The notes beneath the pieces were generated by a model, which did not search any database, was not told the origin of the DNA, and saw nothing but the letters and a program-made list of their open reading frames with translations. A stretch of 55,582 bases of DNA, from assembly GCA_943704425.1 (NCBI GenBank), contig CALSCP010000313.1, positions 240,600 to 296,181 of the forward strand. The letters are read 5' to 3'. Source of the stretch: Ministeria vibrans ATCC 50519. Its lineage: Eukaryota > Opisthokonta > Filasterea. Below are positions 10,515-34,536 of the stretch, piece by piece; within the stretch, counting starts at the first letter, position 1, and every line of letters begins with the position of its first letter. The translations under genes were made by a program, and so were the position numbers.

Positions 10515-13500
10515 ATGTCGGGAGACAGTGGTCTATGCCACTATTTCCTGGTGTTGGGTCCCAGCAACGAGCAAGGGTCGATAGCATCGGAATCGTAAGA
10601 CAACAACAGAAAAAAAAAAGAAAAAAAAAAGATGATAAAAGAGCAAACGAACGTTGTTTTGGGTGACAGGCGGTCAAGCGGCAGTGCGAGCGAGACGTCA
10701 CTTAAGACAGTGGACGACGATGCAAACGAAGGCGAGGCGGTTGTGGATCTGCGCGTTGTGGGCGTTGGAAAGCCATCGCCCGACCACTTTGCTCTGGTCG
10801 GTGAACTCGGCAACGGCACGACAATGTGGGCACGCCGTCGGGCCGACTCGCCGCCCGCCACGCCCCTGCAACAGCAGCAGCGATTGGTTGCCGGTGGAGC
10901 GCCCGCGTCGCCGCTTGAGGTGCACCCCACGCCGATTACAGCGCTTGTTTACGCCGTGGTCGCCGCCGACCGCGTCCCTGGCATTGTCGACATTGTCACC
11001 TTCCTCCACGCCCACGACGCCATTGTGGCCGACTGCAAGAAGCTGCGTGCCATCGAAACAGACTCAAATGCCCTCTATGCACTTGCGACCTCCCTCAGCG
11101 CGTCCACACACATACTTTGTGCGGCGACCAAGACGGCCGCCGATCTCCTCGATGGCTCGCCGCGCTTTCGCAACGTTTGGTCGAGTGCAAGCAAGGAACT
11201 AGCTTCTCGAATCGGCGCTCTGCTTGAAGGTATCAAAGACATGGCCAAGACAGCGAGCGCCCTGGAGCGCGAGAAGACGCGGCGCACCAAAGAGACCGAC
11301 GTGGAGGCAGATGCGAATGACGCTCAGAGTGTCAATGTCGACACAACCACTCTCGCATCAAAGGGTTCACCACCTGCGGTTCAACCAACCACATCGCCCT
11401 CGCGTCGCAGGAGTGCTCCTTATCCCACCGGTCGAGGGGGCGCCCATCGCGCTTACGCGAGTCACGACGTCGACCTCAGTCACATTGTGGCGCAGTCGCG
11501 GCAGCGTCGCTTCCAATCGGCCATTACCGCGCTCGTGCAAACATCGACGCGCGCCGCTGCCCTTGCCCGTCGAACCGCCCTTCCTGCCACATTGCGTCAT
11601 CTTTTGCTCGTCCCGCGCCCCGCACGCCTCCATCCATCGCAGCCTGACAGTGTTCTCGTTGCGTTTTACTGCTCACGCGTTGCTGGCGTGCCTCCCATTG
11701 ACAATATCTTAATCTCGAGTGTGCCGCCACAGTCGAGCGATCGCGTTCGCCAACAGAGTGCCGAGCTGGGTCTCGCCGCCGTGACCATCTCTGCCGCCGC
11801 AGTTACTGTCCACACCCCAGCCGCGGAGGCCTCGGTGCCCCTGCTGGAGTCAGGCTACACGCCAATTCAGCGCGTTACACGCCCTTTCCTGACGGTCACC
11901 ATCACACCACAAAACGAACGTCACACGTCGTCGTCGGCCAAAACTGACGACGAACTCATTCGCGGTAGCACAAGTACCCTCTTTGACGACGGGTTGTCGG
12001 CCACAATGGCAAGTCGGATCGATAGCGACGATGACGAAGATCGGGATGGCACTGGCGAAAAAGATATTGATGGTGGCGATGACGAGAGCGAAACATCCGA
12101 TGACTTTGACGACGAGTCTGAATTACGCCTGCGCGACTTTGCCACCTGCGACCAGCTGGCAACGGACCTACCGATTTGGATCAGCGTGTACGGGGCACGC
12201 CGTGGCCCGGTGGACGCCAGTGAGGACACCCCCGATGCGCCCATTGACGCTGTCATCCTAGACCGCTACCCGCCCCACGACGACGCGGAGGACCACCCAC
12301 TTCCGCAAGCAGTGCACCATTTTTGTATGCCTCAAGGGTGTCTGGTGCTGCGCGCGCCTCGACCAGCGAGTCACCACGCCTTTGTGCTCACCGACTCCTA
12401 CGGTGCTCGTCTCTACGGCCATTGTCTCACCTTTTTCACTCAATTTGATACAACCACGCCAGAAAACGACGACGGCGACGCCAATGAGGGTGGCAAACGT
12501 TTGCACGGACTTCGTCCTCGCTCCGCCAATCGACCCTCGTCCATGTCACACGAGCCATCGCATCATCAGCAGCAGCAAGAACACGTGCGTTACGTCGCGC
12601 GATGTCTTTGCATCGTCTCGCAACTGCCCCTCTACGCCTCCTTTCAACGCTACCTCGAGGTGCTTCATCGTCAGATGGAGGCCAACAGCGACCTTCCGCT
12701 TGAGCGCTATATTTGCAACCTGTTTGAGGCACCCCTTCCACCGCCCGGCCGAATGACCGTCCAGGTGTCTCTTGGTCGCGAGGGTGTGTGGTTCTCGCGT
12801 CCGCCCATCAACGACTTTCCCATGGCCGACTTTTCCTTCTTGCCGCTCTTTTTTGCCTTTGACATCGACACCGTCGTGCTTCTCGTCACGCTTGCTCTCC
12901 TGGAGAAGAAACTTATCTTCACATGCGCCAACATTGGCTTGTTGACACCCATCATCGAGGCGGTGTGCGCACTTCTCTTTCCCTTTCGATGGCAGCATGT
13001 CTTCATTCCCGTCTGTCCTCCGCTGCTTCTCGACCTTCTGCACGCACCCGTACCCTTTATTCTGGGCTTCCCGTCCGTTGTGGTTGCCGAGCTTCTTGAA
13101 ACACTTCCGCCCGACGTGTACGTTGTCGACATTGACCACAGCTGCGTCTATCGTCGGCGCACTCAGCAAGAAATTGATGCACTTGCCAACCCCACGTCGG
13201 GCACCGACGAGTTCTTTCTGTTCAGGCGACTCCTGGGCAACTCGGCGGCCCCATCGCCAGCCCCGGCCGCTACCACGGCATCGTCCGCACGACGTGCCTC
13301 CGTTGCGTCGCTTGATTTTGGCTCGGATGTTGGCAGCAACGACACCTCGGCGATGGCACACAGCTCGCCACCGCTCTCTTCGGCTCACAGTCACGTTGGC
13401 TCGCCCAAGTCTGTCGCCCGTCGACCCATGTCGTCGTCTTTCTCTTTGCCCGCCTCTGAGCTGAGCGCACGCTCAACGTTGTCCGCAACGGCCAACTCAG

Positions 13501-16500
13501 CACAAGTGTCTGGGCCCACTGTTCCCATGCCCACTTTGACCACGAACGTCTCGGGTGGCATTGCCAAGTCTGCGACCAATCTGGCAGTGTCAGAGGCCAC
13601 GGCTGCCGCTGGTGCGCCACCCTCCTCCAACACGACGACGGTCAGCGAGGCTGGGCCCGTTCCGTACGAGTTGCCCGACGACATGGTTCTATGCACCGTT
13701 GACAATCCCCAAGTGCTGCCACTCGATGCGTTGCGACGCCTTCGATCGGTCCTGTCGCGAGCAGACGGAGCCGAAGGGTTGTTTCAGCGATGCTACGCAC
13801 AACGCGAACAGGCCTGGCGCCACTGCTATGCCGACCCGACGCGAGTTGTGCTCAGCGGTAGCGCTGCCGATGTGGCTGCCTACCGCCGAACGCGTATTTT
13901 ACGCGAGGCTTTTCTCGAGCTGTTCGTTACGACGCTGTACAACTACCGCGATCACCTTGTGCTGCCGACGGAGGAAAGTATCGCCCAATACAATCTCGAT
14001 GACATCGATACGCTCTTCAACAAGGAGGGCTTTCTCAAGGAGCAGCTTGCCAGCAGCCAGCCGTTTGTCGAGCGTCTCATGCGCCGTCAGGCATTTGCGC
14101 GCTTCATTGAGGAGCGTATGGATTTCAGCACGCGCGACCACGAGTTTCTCTTTTTCGACTCCTGCATCGATCACGTCAAGAAGGGGTTTCTGGGACGTGC
14201 ACACAGCAAAGAGGGACGCGGACACGGCGGTGCAGCAGGCGCAGCTGCGACCGAGGACAATATCGGTATTGGTGTTGCACCGCCACCCGATCGTCACGAC
14301 ATCATGTACCGAACCTACCGTGTGCCAGCACCCGACACGGTGGGACTAGAGCCAGGCGTCACGTATCCTTTTGATGTGTCGCACGGATTTGGTCACTCGC
14401 TTTTTGTACCGCTTCGACGTCACGTGATTAGCCTGCGCACCCGCGGCACTGCCGCCGCTCTGACACTCTCGTCGTCGTCGAATATGTCGGTCTCGTCGCG
14501 CACTCTTTCTGACGTGACCTCCACAGACACTGCCGACGCGGACAACAACTCATTCGCCAACACTGGTAGCACACTACCTGCGTCGCGTGCCTCACTTCTG
14601 CAACTGCCTCCGACCTCGGTGAGCGGCTCCATTCGACTGCGCTCCGCGTCGTTTGGTTTGCAATCGAGCCATCAACAGGTGCGTTCGCAGTCACAACCAC
14701 AAACGACACAGTCAATGCAATCTCCGACGACACAAAGCGGACCGCTTCACGCGTTGCCCACACCCGACACGCTCTTGCCCGTGGAGCCGTTGCGCGACGC
14801 CGATGCAACCGCGCGCAGCATGATGCGTGCCGTCTACACCACATGGTTTCTCATCTTTGCTGCACACGTGCCCCTGACGGCACGCCCCGACCGCGAAATT
14901 GACAAGGCTTTTGTGGTTCTGTCGTCGATGCGTGCACGCGGCCTCTCGCCCGACGAAGTCATTTTCCGACATCTGCTACAGGCGTGCTCCGTGTCTGGTT
15001 TGGGCAGGCAAGCCAAGGTGCTCTTTCGCCTGCTTAGTGTCGAGGGTATTGCACCCAACGCCGTTATCACTGGCTTGTTTGTACGTGCCGTAGCAATGGA
15101 ACGTGATCGACAGGCACAACAACAACAACAACAGCAGCAGCAGCAGCAGCAGCAGCAGACGGTAGTCGAAACCGGGGGCGACAACAGCGAGTCGGCTAGT
15201 CATCGTTCGGTACCCGTTTCACCACAGCCGTCAGCGCGATCGTCGCTACCCTTCACATTTCTTGAGGACACTGTCAACTGGCTGACGACACCCGAACGGC
15301 TTGAGCGGTGTGCTCTCGAGTCACGACAACGGTGCCCGTCATGCCACCATCGATGCACCGACACGGCGGTGCTGGGCGGCTGGGCACGGTCGCGTCAACC
15401 GTTCAAGTCTCAGTGTCTGCGTTGCGGTGCGCTATTTATGCCGGTGCTTCGCTGGTCATTCGGTACGCTGGATTCATCGAGTTCGTCCACGTCGTCCTCT
15501 GCGCGCTCTCGTCCAAGCTCGCCGCCACCGTCGTCATCATCCAATACTACCGCCAGCACTGCTACTGCTGGTGCGCCTGCTGCCATGAGTGCTGCGGAAA
15601 TGAGTGGCGCCTGTCCCTACTTGAGCCCACGCGATCTCCTCAAGGAAGTCGAGTTGTTGTTGTATCAGCCAGCGGAGTTTCGCAAGTCTCGCTCGCAGCT
15701 TCGTCGCGAGCAGCCCGTCATCTTCTGGAACATACAGTGGTATTTCTCTACGACGCGTCTGCCCTGGTCTCGACTGCAACTTGTGCAGTTAGGTACACTG
15801 GGTCGTGCCTCGGCGCTCGCCGATGTCGACCAGACGCTGCGTCTCATTGCACGTCCTGAGACCGCCTCGGCATCAATGTTTTACACGAGCAACGCGTCGT
15901 CGTCCGCCTCTGTAACGGCTACCACAGCAGTAGCAACAACAGCGGGGAGTAGTACAACACCATCGGTAGCGGGAGCGGCAACCGGGGCAGGCACACCGGC
16001 GGGACGTGGTGCTGGTGTGACACCAGCGGCCATTTCTACACCCGTTGCCAGTCCCAATGCATTTTCATCGTCGAGTACGCGCTCGCGTGCGCAACAGCGA
16101 CAACTCGTGGTCTCCAGTGGCTCAACGGGTGCTCCACTTGGCTTCAAATTCTCAGGCTCGACCGTTCCTCGACTGCACACTGTGGATTTCTCGCCTTCCG
16201 CTGCTGGAGCATCTTCGTCTACCACGGCGGGAGTGAACGCCGCGGGCAGTGGGGCTGGTGCGCTTAACGAATCGTCGTTAGGCTTGCTACAGCAGCCGCA
16301 ACAGCGACTGGGGTTGAACACGTCGACGAGCACGCTCGGACCGGGACCGCCGCCTGCAGCTGCCTACGGGAGCGGTCCCTTGTCGGCGTCCGACACGATG
16401 ATGGCCACCAACTCTACAGTGCCTACCAGTATTGCCAGCCTTGAGCGCGCCCGCTGGAAGTACGTCTGTCGTAGCTATCAGCCCGACAAACGTGTGATGC

Positions 16501-16893
16501 GCGTAAGGAGACAGGGACAAATCCCAATAATCCCGTGTGTTTTTTTTATTATTATGTCGTTTAGTGATTTTTATAGTACTGAATCATATTATTATAGATT
16601 GACTTGCGTGTTGGTGCCCTGAACTGTCGACTGTCCGGGGTGCCTTTGCGATATGTACATACGGCGACGAGCGAGTGGGAGGCACAGCTACAGAGCAAAT
16701 TGCGGTCGCAACATGCAACGGGGCGTCTCGGTCCACTTGCCGAGGAGGTCTGTCTGATGGTTGCTGCGCGCGATCTGCTCAACGCCGCCAAGGTGTTTTT
16801 GTCGGGCCGCTTAGTTGCACGCCGCGATGGCGCCATGAGCGGCGGAGGCTTTCTTCCTAAATGGTTTCAGGTATGATTTGTATACGTATCATC

Positions 16894-16933
<40 letters not shown>

Positions 16934-17379
16934 GCGTGTGGATTTGTTATATGTGCGTGTGAGAATACGTTTCATTATAATGATAATTATGATTATTTTT
17001 GTGTATTTGTGTGTATATTGGGTGATTATATTATTTTGTTGATTTTTTTTTTTTCTGTTTGTCTTGTGCGTGTAGAGTCCAATGTACACTGCGCTGCTCT
17101 CCGTTGCTGGACCACATTTGTATGCAACTGAGCGTGCATTTTACGAGGCGTACCGTGCCGTGTCGCGCGAGCACTTTGGGGCTATTGACGGGTTTGCAGT
17201 CGAACTGGTAAGGACGCGCTTGATTGAAACTCACCTGCTGAGTACGTGTTCTCTGTTAGGATTCTGCGGTGGGGGAGGAGCTTGTGGCGTTTCGCACGTG
17301 GTTTCGTCACTTGCGACCGGCGCTTCTGTCGCCGTGGTCGGCTATGCCGGACAATGTTCGATTTGAGTGGGCTTTGTAG
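10515..17379 (+). CDS. DENND4-family DENN-domain protein (Rab GEF)
   Basis: Five exons (10515-10594, 10670-16502, 16598-16870, 17076-17207, 17260-17379) encode 2145 residues. The small first exon (MSGDSGLCHYFLVLG) is chosen because it restores the start typical of the family and joins in phase. Visible parts are a u-DENN segment near 560 (RYPPHDDAEDHPLP), the c-DENN core about 717-860 (PPPGRMTVQV, LLEKKLIFTC, FRWQHVFIPV) and d-DENN about 1040-1190. A helical PPR-like stretch follows at about 1410-1500 (FVVLSSMRARGLSPDEV), then polyglutamine near 1510. Next come a CPSCHHRC...CLRCGALF zinc-ribbon and the YLSPRDLLKEVE...PVIFWNIQWYF block shared with animal DENND4/CRAG proteins. Known family role: nucleotide exchange on Rab10-type GTPases in membrane traffic. 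Long Ser/Ala/Thr-rich linkers separate the domains. Confidence 0.9.
15115..15160 (+). repeat. CAA/CAG repeat encoding polyglutamine
   Basis: A run of CAA then CAG codons inside the DENND4-like gene encodes about 15 glutamines between the PPR-like segment and the zinc-ribbon. It is likely to vary in length between individuals. Confidence 0.9.
16871..17075 (+). repeat. Intron with (GT)n microsatellite in the DENND4-like gene
   Basis: The intron begins GTATGATTTG and carries a (GT)n run at about 16895-16929, then AT-rich sequence and a poly(T) tract before the TGTAG acceptor. Confidence 0.85.
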
Positions 17380-17607
17380 CGACAGAACAGATTATACATC
17401 ACTTTGTTGTAAATTCTCAGAATAATGATTATTGCTCTTGAACATAATTATTAATATTATTATGATTCATTATGAATAAGTATTAAAGTTAAAGTTAAAA
17501 CAGTTTTTATTTTCTTGCCTGGTATTCTGGATAGACAGGTTGAAGAGAGCCGTTCACGCAAGCGGTCCGTTTGGGGTGAAGCGCATCGTGCACAGTGACA
17601 GAGGAGC

Positions 17608-18002
17608 ATGTCGCGCAAGGCCATTGGGCAGATTGTGACGTCCTTCGTGCGCAGGCCCCAGGCTCCCCCAGGCTCGTTTCCGTGCATGCGGGGAGTCGAA
17701 AGAGCCCGTAAGCATGGTAGAATGACGCGAGGGGCTGTACTGATGCGCGCGGGGACTTCTTTTTCCGTCGACGGTTCTAGACACGTTTGTGAATGCGCTC
17801 AAGCCCTACGAGCACACCGTGAAAACCTTCCTTCCTACGAGTGGTGCGATAGAGCCATGCGCAACGCACCGATACCCCATTTGACTGTTGTGTGTAGACG
17901 ATAGAGAGTCACTTCGGAAGGCACTTGAGGCGAACTATCCCTCGCACGATGTCATGGTCGAGCCGGTCTTCAAGTCGAAAAACGTACGTCGATATGTGGA
18001 CA

Positions 18003-18044
<42 letters not shown>

Positions 18045-19521
18045 TGTGTAATGTGTATGTATGTGTGTCTTTGTGGGGTGTGTGCGTGTGTTTGCGAAGA
18101 CATGTGTGCTTAATGATTGTGTTTGTGATGTTCGCATACTGCTGTATTTTTGGTCTGCGTGCGTCGAGTACATTTTGTGTTTTCAACATGTCCGTGTTTT
18201 CTCTGTTGTTTTCTCACAATTAATTTTAACACAATAATAATAATTATTATTATGATCACTCTTTCTCCCTAGAAATCCTTGAAGGTTGACTTTTCTCGTT
18301 CCATGGTCAATAAGTTGTTCACAATTGTTCAAAAACGCATGCACAATCAGAGAGATGGAGTGCACATCGAGCCACGCACAGGTGGGTTGACCGTGGGAGA
18401 GCATCTTACTGTTTTGCAACTCATCGCTACACATTGCACAGGGACTGTTGTGGTCGCGGGATTGCCCGGCTCTTTTGCGCTCTTGCGCACCTTTACCCGC
18501 AAATCTCTGTGCGCTACTGTCTCTGGCACTTACGGATCGGATGCCGTCACCTTTGACTATCTTCTCACTGATTGGGAGTACCATGTGCGATGAACAATGC
18601 AATGTGTGGCCGCTGAACTGGTGCTCTTGTAGTACATCCGCCAGGGCGCAGGTAGCGACTGGCGCTCGCGAGATGCCGTCTACGTTGAGATGTTTTACAA
18701 AATGGAACAACTCGCTGAACTTGATCCTATGCTTTTTCTGAAAAGGACACGCGCTTCTTCATCGGTAAAATGATATTATTTAGTATCTGTGCGTCGTTGC
18801 TTAGTGTGTGTGTGTTAGTGTCTTTGTGGTGGGTGTTTGTGAGTGAGTAAGTGAGTGTGTGCTTTTTGTGTCTGTGTGTTGGTGCGCTTGAGCCTGGCTC
18901 GGTGTGTGATAATGATGATGTTGTTCCTATAGTTCGTGCCTGACGGTCCTATGCACCTTGTGCGTTTTTCGTATGCGCACCATTTCTCACCGCTCAGCAG
19001 TACGTCTCACTTGTTCCATGCACTCTTCTTTCTCGCTGACTTTGATTTGTGTAGCGTATACCACGCGCCACTTTCAGGTGTTCCTGCGGCAGATATTTCG
19101 GTCAGCATGGTATACCACGGGGTGTGCGAACGAGAAAATGCCTTCTCTAGGCGAAGCATTGAGGTATGACGGTAGATAGAAGAGTAAGAGAGAAGGAGGG
19201 AGAACCAAGCAAAGCGCGAGAAGAGGGACGAAGAATCGAGAGGAACGAAGAAGAAAGAACCGAAGGGGTAGAAATAGATAGGGTCAGAGAGGAGAGAATT
19301 GTAGTGCGCATGAGGGAGCAACATACTTTGTACGTATGCTAATATGTTGCTTGTGCAGTCGCATACATCCCAACATGACAGATATTCTGGGGGACTGTGA
19401 TGTCGACATGAGCCAGCGCGCGCTGAATGTGTCGGGCACCGAACTCCTTGAAATTATGGCCAAGTACGATTCCACCTTCCTGCGCAACTCTTTCGTAGAC
19501 GAAGAAAGTATTGAGATGTAA
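17608..19521 (+). CDS. Conserved-looking protein of unknown function, eight exons
   Basis: Eight exons (17608-17707, 17781-17843, 17898-17983, 18273-18584, 18633-18764, 18933-18999, 19055-19163, 19359-19521) close in phase to give 343 residues. The 55-nt intron at 19000-19054 (GTACGT to TGTGTAG) is needed: reading through it leads to a stop in the last exon. The product is a mixed alpha/beta, probably soluble protein. It has a basic N-terminus, a hydrophobic GTVVVAGLPGSFALL segment and an acidic C-terminus (DILGDCDVDM, FVDEESIEM). I do not recognise the family. The N-terminus (MSRKAIGQIVTSFVRRPQ) would allow mitochondrial targeting, but that is speculation. It is convergent with HAAO, with 51 bp between stops. 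Confidence 0.62.
17984..18272 (+). repeat. (GT)n-rich intron of the unknown eight-exon gene
   Basis: The intron carries (GT)n at about 18006-18037, then GTGTGTCTTTGTGGGGTGTG, which resembles the CA-rich units in other introns. The end is AT-rich. Confidence 0.85.
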
Positions 19522-19572
19522 ATGAATTATAATATAGATTAAGTGTGTATTTATTTTGTTCCCATTGGCAAG

Positions 19573-20618
19573 TCAGTAGTAGCGAGAGACGTAGAGAGTG
19601 CGCGAGTCGGGCTTGTAGTGAATGCGGTGAGGGCGATGGGGCGGGAGTAGCAGTGCATGGTCCTGGCCAAGCACAATAGACGCTGCATCGTCCACGTCCA
19701 CTTGCACTTCCCCACGCAAGACCAACAACCACACCTGTTGCAATGGAAATGATAAAAAAAAACATTCAATATGGTGATGCTCTGCAACACCTTCTCGCTC
19801 TCACTTGACATATCTCTCTTTATCACTTTTTTTTCTAACTCTCTACCATTTTCTCTACCACTTTCTCCTCTCTCTATCATTTTGTTTCTTTCTCTCTATC
19901 AGTTTCTCTCTATCATTTTGTTTCTTTCTCTCTATCAGTTTCTCTCTATCATTTTGTTTCTTTCTCTCTATCATCTTGTTTCTTTCTCTCTATCAGTTTC
20001 TCTCTATCATTTTGTTTCTTTCGCTCTATCATTTTGTTTCTTTCTCTATCATTGTGTTTCTTTCTCTCTATCATTTCGTAACTTTCTCTCTATCATTGTG
20101 TTTCTTTCTCTCTATCATTTCGTAACTTTCTCTCTATCATTAGTTTCTTTCTCTATCATTTTGTTTCTTTCTCTCTATCATTTTGTTTCTTTCTCTCTCA
20201 TCACTCTTCCCTTTTGTGTCTCTCTGCGGTGTACCTCGTGTTTCAACGTGGTTGGCTCTGTGGGTGCTTCACGGGCCCCGCCGCACACGTTCACTTTAAA
20301 CTACACACGCAAAATGTTAAGATCGACTTGGAACCGCTGAGCGTACTTCACATTCGCCTGAGAATAGGGGCAGTACTGCGCCATCGACAGAGAGCGCGTC
20401 GTCGTGCGATTCAACCCAATTGGCCAGATGGAACGGCGCCGGGTGTGTCGCACTGTCGACAAAAGGCACAGTCGCCCCTAGGAAGATCGACCACACAATG
20501 TATTAAAATAAATGTACATGAAAGCGAAGAAATAAAGCGTAACACAATGCTTCCACCATAGCCCAGCACCAAAAAAAAAAAAAAAAAAAAAAAACATGAA
20601 GCGCCCGTAGACCCCCCA

Positions 20619-20653
<35 letters not shown>

Positions 20654-21816
20654 GGTCTAGCAGCGAGCGTACAATACAATGGTACTTGTACATTTTTCAT
20701 ACCATCGGGGAACTTTAGTCCATCTGTTTCCGCAACGTCTTGCTTTGAGGGATGTTGATCGAGCACGCTAATGAAGATTAACACAACACATATAGAATGG
20801 TGACATGTGGACACGAGGTGAGTTGTGCACTCGGCGATGTCGTAAAATTTACTTGCAATGCGGGCAACCACGCTTGCGCTCGTCTGCGTAGTATCCTTCA
20901 ATGACAGGTTTCAACTGGGTGCCTACAAGAGAGGATCACAACGTGATGCTAGAGATTGCCAAAGAAAAACAAACATAAAAAACGCACCAAGATCGACACA
21001 GTGGAAGCTGTCCTCGTACACAATGCGTCGACAGGCACCGCAAAACCATCTCAAGAAATCACGCTCGCTCTCGGTGCGAGTTCGCTCGACAACAAGGCCT
21101 ACAACCGTAAGTGTGCATCAGAGGAACATACGTCACACATACGCGCCACAGACACACACCACAGACACAGACCGCAGACACAGGCCACACACACAGGCCA
21201 CATACACCACAGACACACGCCACATACACAAACACATACACACGCACCACAAAGCCTCACACACACACAAGACAAAGACACACACACACACCACAAAGAC
21301 ACACACACATGTACCCCATGCGTGCACACGTACCAACCGTATCGGGGTTGCGCTGCGGTGAGTGCGGCACCCGCGCAGGATGCAGGTAGATGTGCCCTTC
21401 GCCGATGACCACATCCTTAAACGTGTCTCCGTCCTGTATTTTCAACGTCATATCGCCTTTCCGCTGAAGAAACAGCTCCTACACAGACGAGTCCAGCAGC
21501 GGCGGGTCAGCATACACAACACAGCGGCGCTGAGAGGGCAGCAGCGACGCACGACAACCCTCGCACCTCGCCCTCATTCACGTGAAAGTCCGTGCGGATA
21601 TTGGGGCCACCGACCCACATAATCTTTAGATCGCAGTCAGTGCCGGCCATGAGCTTGTTGCAGACCGGTGGGCTGAACGCATCGCTAGAGAAAAAGGAGA
21701 AAAAAGAAAAGAAAAATACAAAAGTTGGGATTGGAAGTCGAGAGGGAAAAGAGTCAATACGCATTGGAAGCGAGCCAGTCCTTCACGTTGAAGACTTGGC
21801 AGTGTGCTGTAGCCAT
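19573..21816 (-). CDS. HAAO: 3-hydroxyanthranilate 3,4-dioxygenase, two-cupin form with tetracysteine motif
   Basis: Nine exons (21761-21816, 21567-21684, 21334-21478, 20988-21098, 20853-20922, 20703-20767, 20347-20477, 20235-20300, 19573-19734) encode 307 residues, against 286 in human. The enzyme opens the ring of 3-hydroxyanthranilate on the kynurenine route to quinolinate and NAD. The catalytic cupin is clear: [42 protein letters not shown] and [13 protein letters not shown], with the expected metal-binding His and Glu residues. Unusually, it keeps two CxxC motifs (CGAC and CPHC), as in bacterial enzymes with a rubredoxin-like iron site. It then continues into the second cupin-like domain typical of animals ([30 protein letters not shown]). 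Stopping at the TAA at 20849 would give a 167-residue bacterial-like form, but the downstream exons match the animal C-terminal half. Confidence 0.93.
19735..20234. repeat. HAAO intron made of TTTCTCTCTATCATTTTG minisatellite
   Basis: About 19850-20200 is a degenerate tandem array with a unit near TTTCTTTCTCTCTATCATTTTG (plus strand), repeated well over ten times with variants such as CAGTTTC and CATTTCG. The gene's sense strand therefore reads GATAGAGAGAAAGAAACAAAAT. Confidence 0.9.
21099..21333. repeat. HAAO intron rich in CACACACCACAAAGACACAC units
   Basis: The intron is dominated by CA-rich units such as CCACAGACACA, CCACAAAGCCTCACACAC and CCACAAAGACACACAC on the plus strand, related to arrays in other introns of the window. 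Confidence 0.88.
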
Positions 21817-22480
21817 GACACGCGAAGATGAAAACGAGTGGTCAGTCATCAGTGAGTGGACAGTATTCAGTCTTCTATGTGTCATCTGTAAGCAGTGCCG
21901 CAGTGGAGCGACTTCACACTTTTGACGTTCTTTACGGATCGCTGATGTTGTTCTGGGAAAGTCAGTGAAGTACCTTGAGTCTGTCCTTGACTTTGGTCTT
22001 TGTCCTTTGATGGTGGCCCAATGAAGCGAATCTGTGGATATGAAGAAAAAAAAAACACTCTGTTAAAGTACGAGACTGACTCATTTTGCCGTATGACGTG
22101 TCGAGAAACAACTATGCGAAAAGACAGAAGCCAACAGACCCCCTGGCCCACACCAGACTGGATACACCAATTCCCCCTAACACCCATGCATGAAGACTGA
22201 AAGAGAGTCCACGGAGGAAAGAGCAGATTTCTCGCTTATCACTGGATCCCAGATGAGATTTTTATTTAGTATTTTTTTCTCTCTCTCTTTTTTTTTTTTT
22301 TTGCATTGGCGTTTGATCACGTGCGACCCGTGACCCTGTTCGCGCCCTCCTGTACCCCGTGTCGTCTTTGGAGATCTTCTTTGCAACGCTGTGCTGCCGG
22401 GTGTTCTTCGAAGTGTCTGCGCGTCGATCGATCGGTCATTTCACCCTTCAAAAAAGAGCTGTTAAGTTCACAGTAGAGCA
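21817..22480. promoter_or_regulatory. Divergent intergenic region between HAAO and the histidine kinase
   Basis: The 664-bp spacer separates two opposed genes and must carry both promoters and 5' UTRs. It holds two poly(A)/poly(T) tracts (near 22047 and 22290). I see no convincing coding exon or RNA gene. Confidence 0.5.
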
Positions 22481-27713
<5,233 letters not shown>

Positions 27714-28022
27714 ATTTTATTTTTTATGATATGCGAGCTTCTCTCCGAGATGAATATTAATATTATATATAATACAATATGTATCTGATTAGAACAAGTC
27801 ATATTTGAAGTTATAATCTCCAATAGAATTAATCATGTTCGTCATCTCTGATCTCACAATTTAAAATAATATTATTACTGTTATTATTATTGTTATTATT
27901 ATTGTTATTATAGTATTATTAAAATTAATACTTATGACGTTATTATTAATAATAATTATTTTGGAGTTTGATCTTCTCAAAGACTTCTCTAGTTCTCTTC
28001 AGTGCAGTATTCTCCTTTGGAT
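27714..28022. other. Intergenic region, no gene seen
   Basis: This AT-rich spacer between two plus-strand genes has ATT/TTG trinucleotide tracts at about 27865-27960. It should hold the kinase polyadenylation region and the promoter of the next gene. Confidence 0.7.
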
Positions 28023-29265
<1,243 letters not shown>

Positions 29266-29290
29266 GTGTACAGAGGAATAAAAGAAACAT

Positions 29291-29324
<34 letters not shown>

Positions 29325-29397
29325 TAATTATAATAATAAATTAATTATAATAATAATGATATATACATGAAACGCGACGGTTCTGTAACAGAGTAGT

Positions 29398-34299
<4,902 letters not shown>

Positions 34300-34536
34300 G
34301 GCCGGCGTGGTGTCAGGACTCAGGACTCGCCGAGAGACAGGAATACTAAGCGAAGATGATACAAAAATTGATCTCAATCATCTCATTCACATTTAACATA
34401 TTGTATACAATCATAGTCGTTCAAACGAAAGAAAGTAGAGAGGATTCGTGAAAAAGATGAAACAATCTTTTGCTTTGGTATTATTTTATATTCTACTGTA
34501 CATTCATGACAAACGAACGAGGCAATCCAATCGGGA

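Noticed and set aside
12546-13394. A 282-codon minus-strand frame
   Set aside because: It is antisense to the c-DENN coding region, with no protein-like features.
20849-21816. HAAO ending at the TAA at 20849 as a short bacterial-type enzyme
   Set aside because: Four further exons downstream join in phase and match the animal second domain, so the stop is inside an intron. The short form remains possible only as an alternative transcript.
21882-22187. A 101-codon minus-strand frame upstream of HAAO
   Set aside because: It has no recognisable domain, no supporting splice signals in phase with HAAO, and low-complexity composition. HAAO already has a good ATG at 21816.
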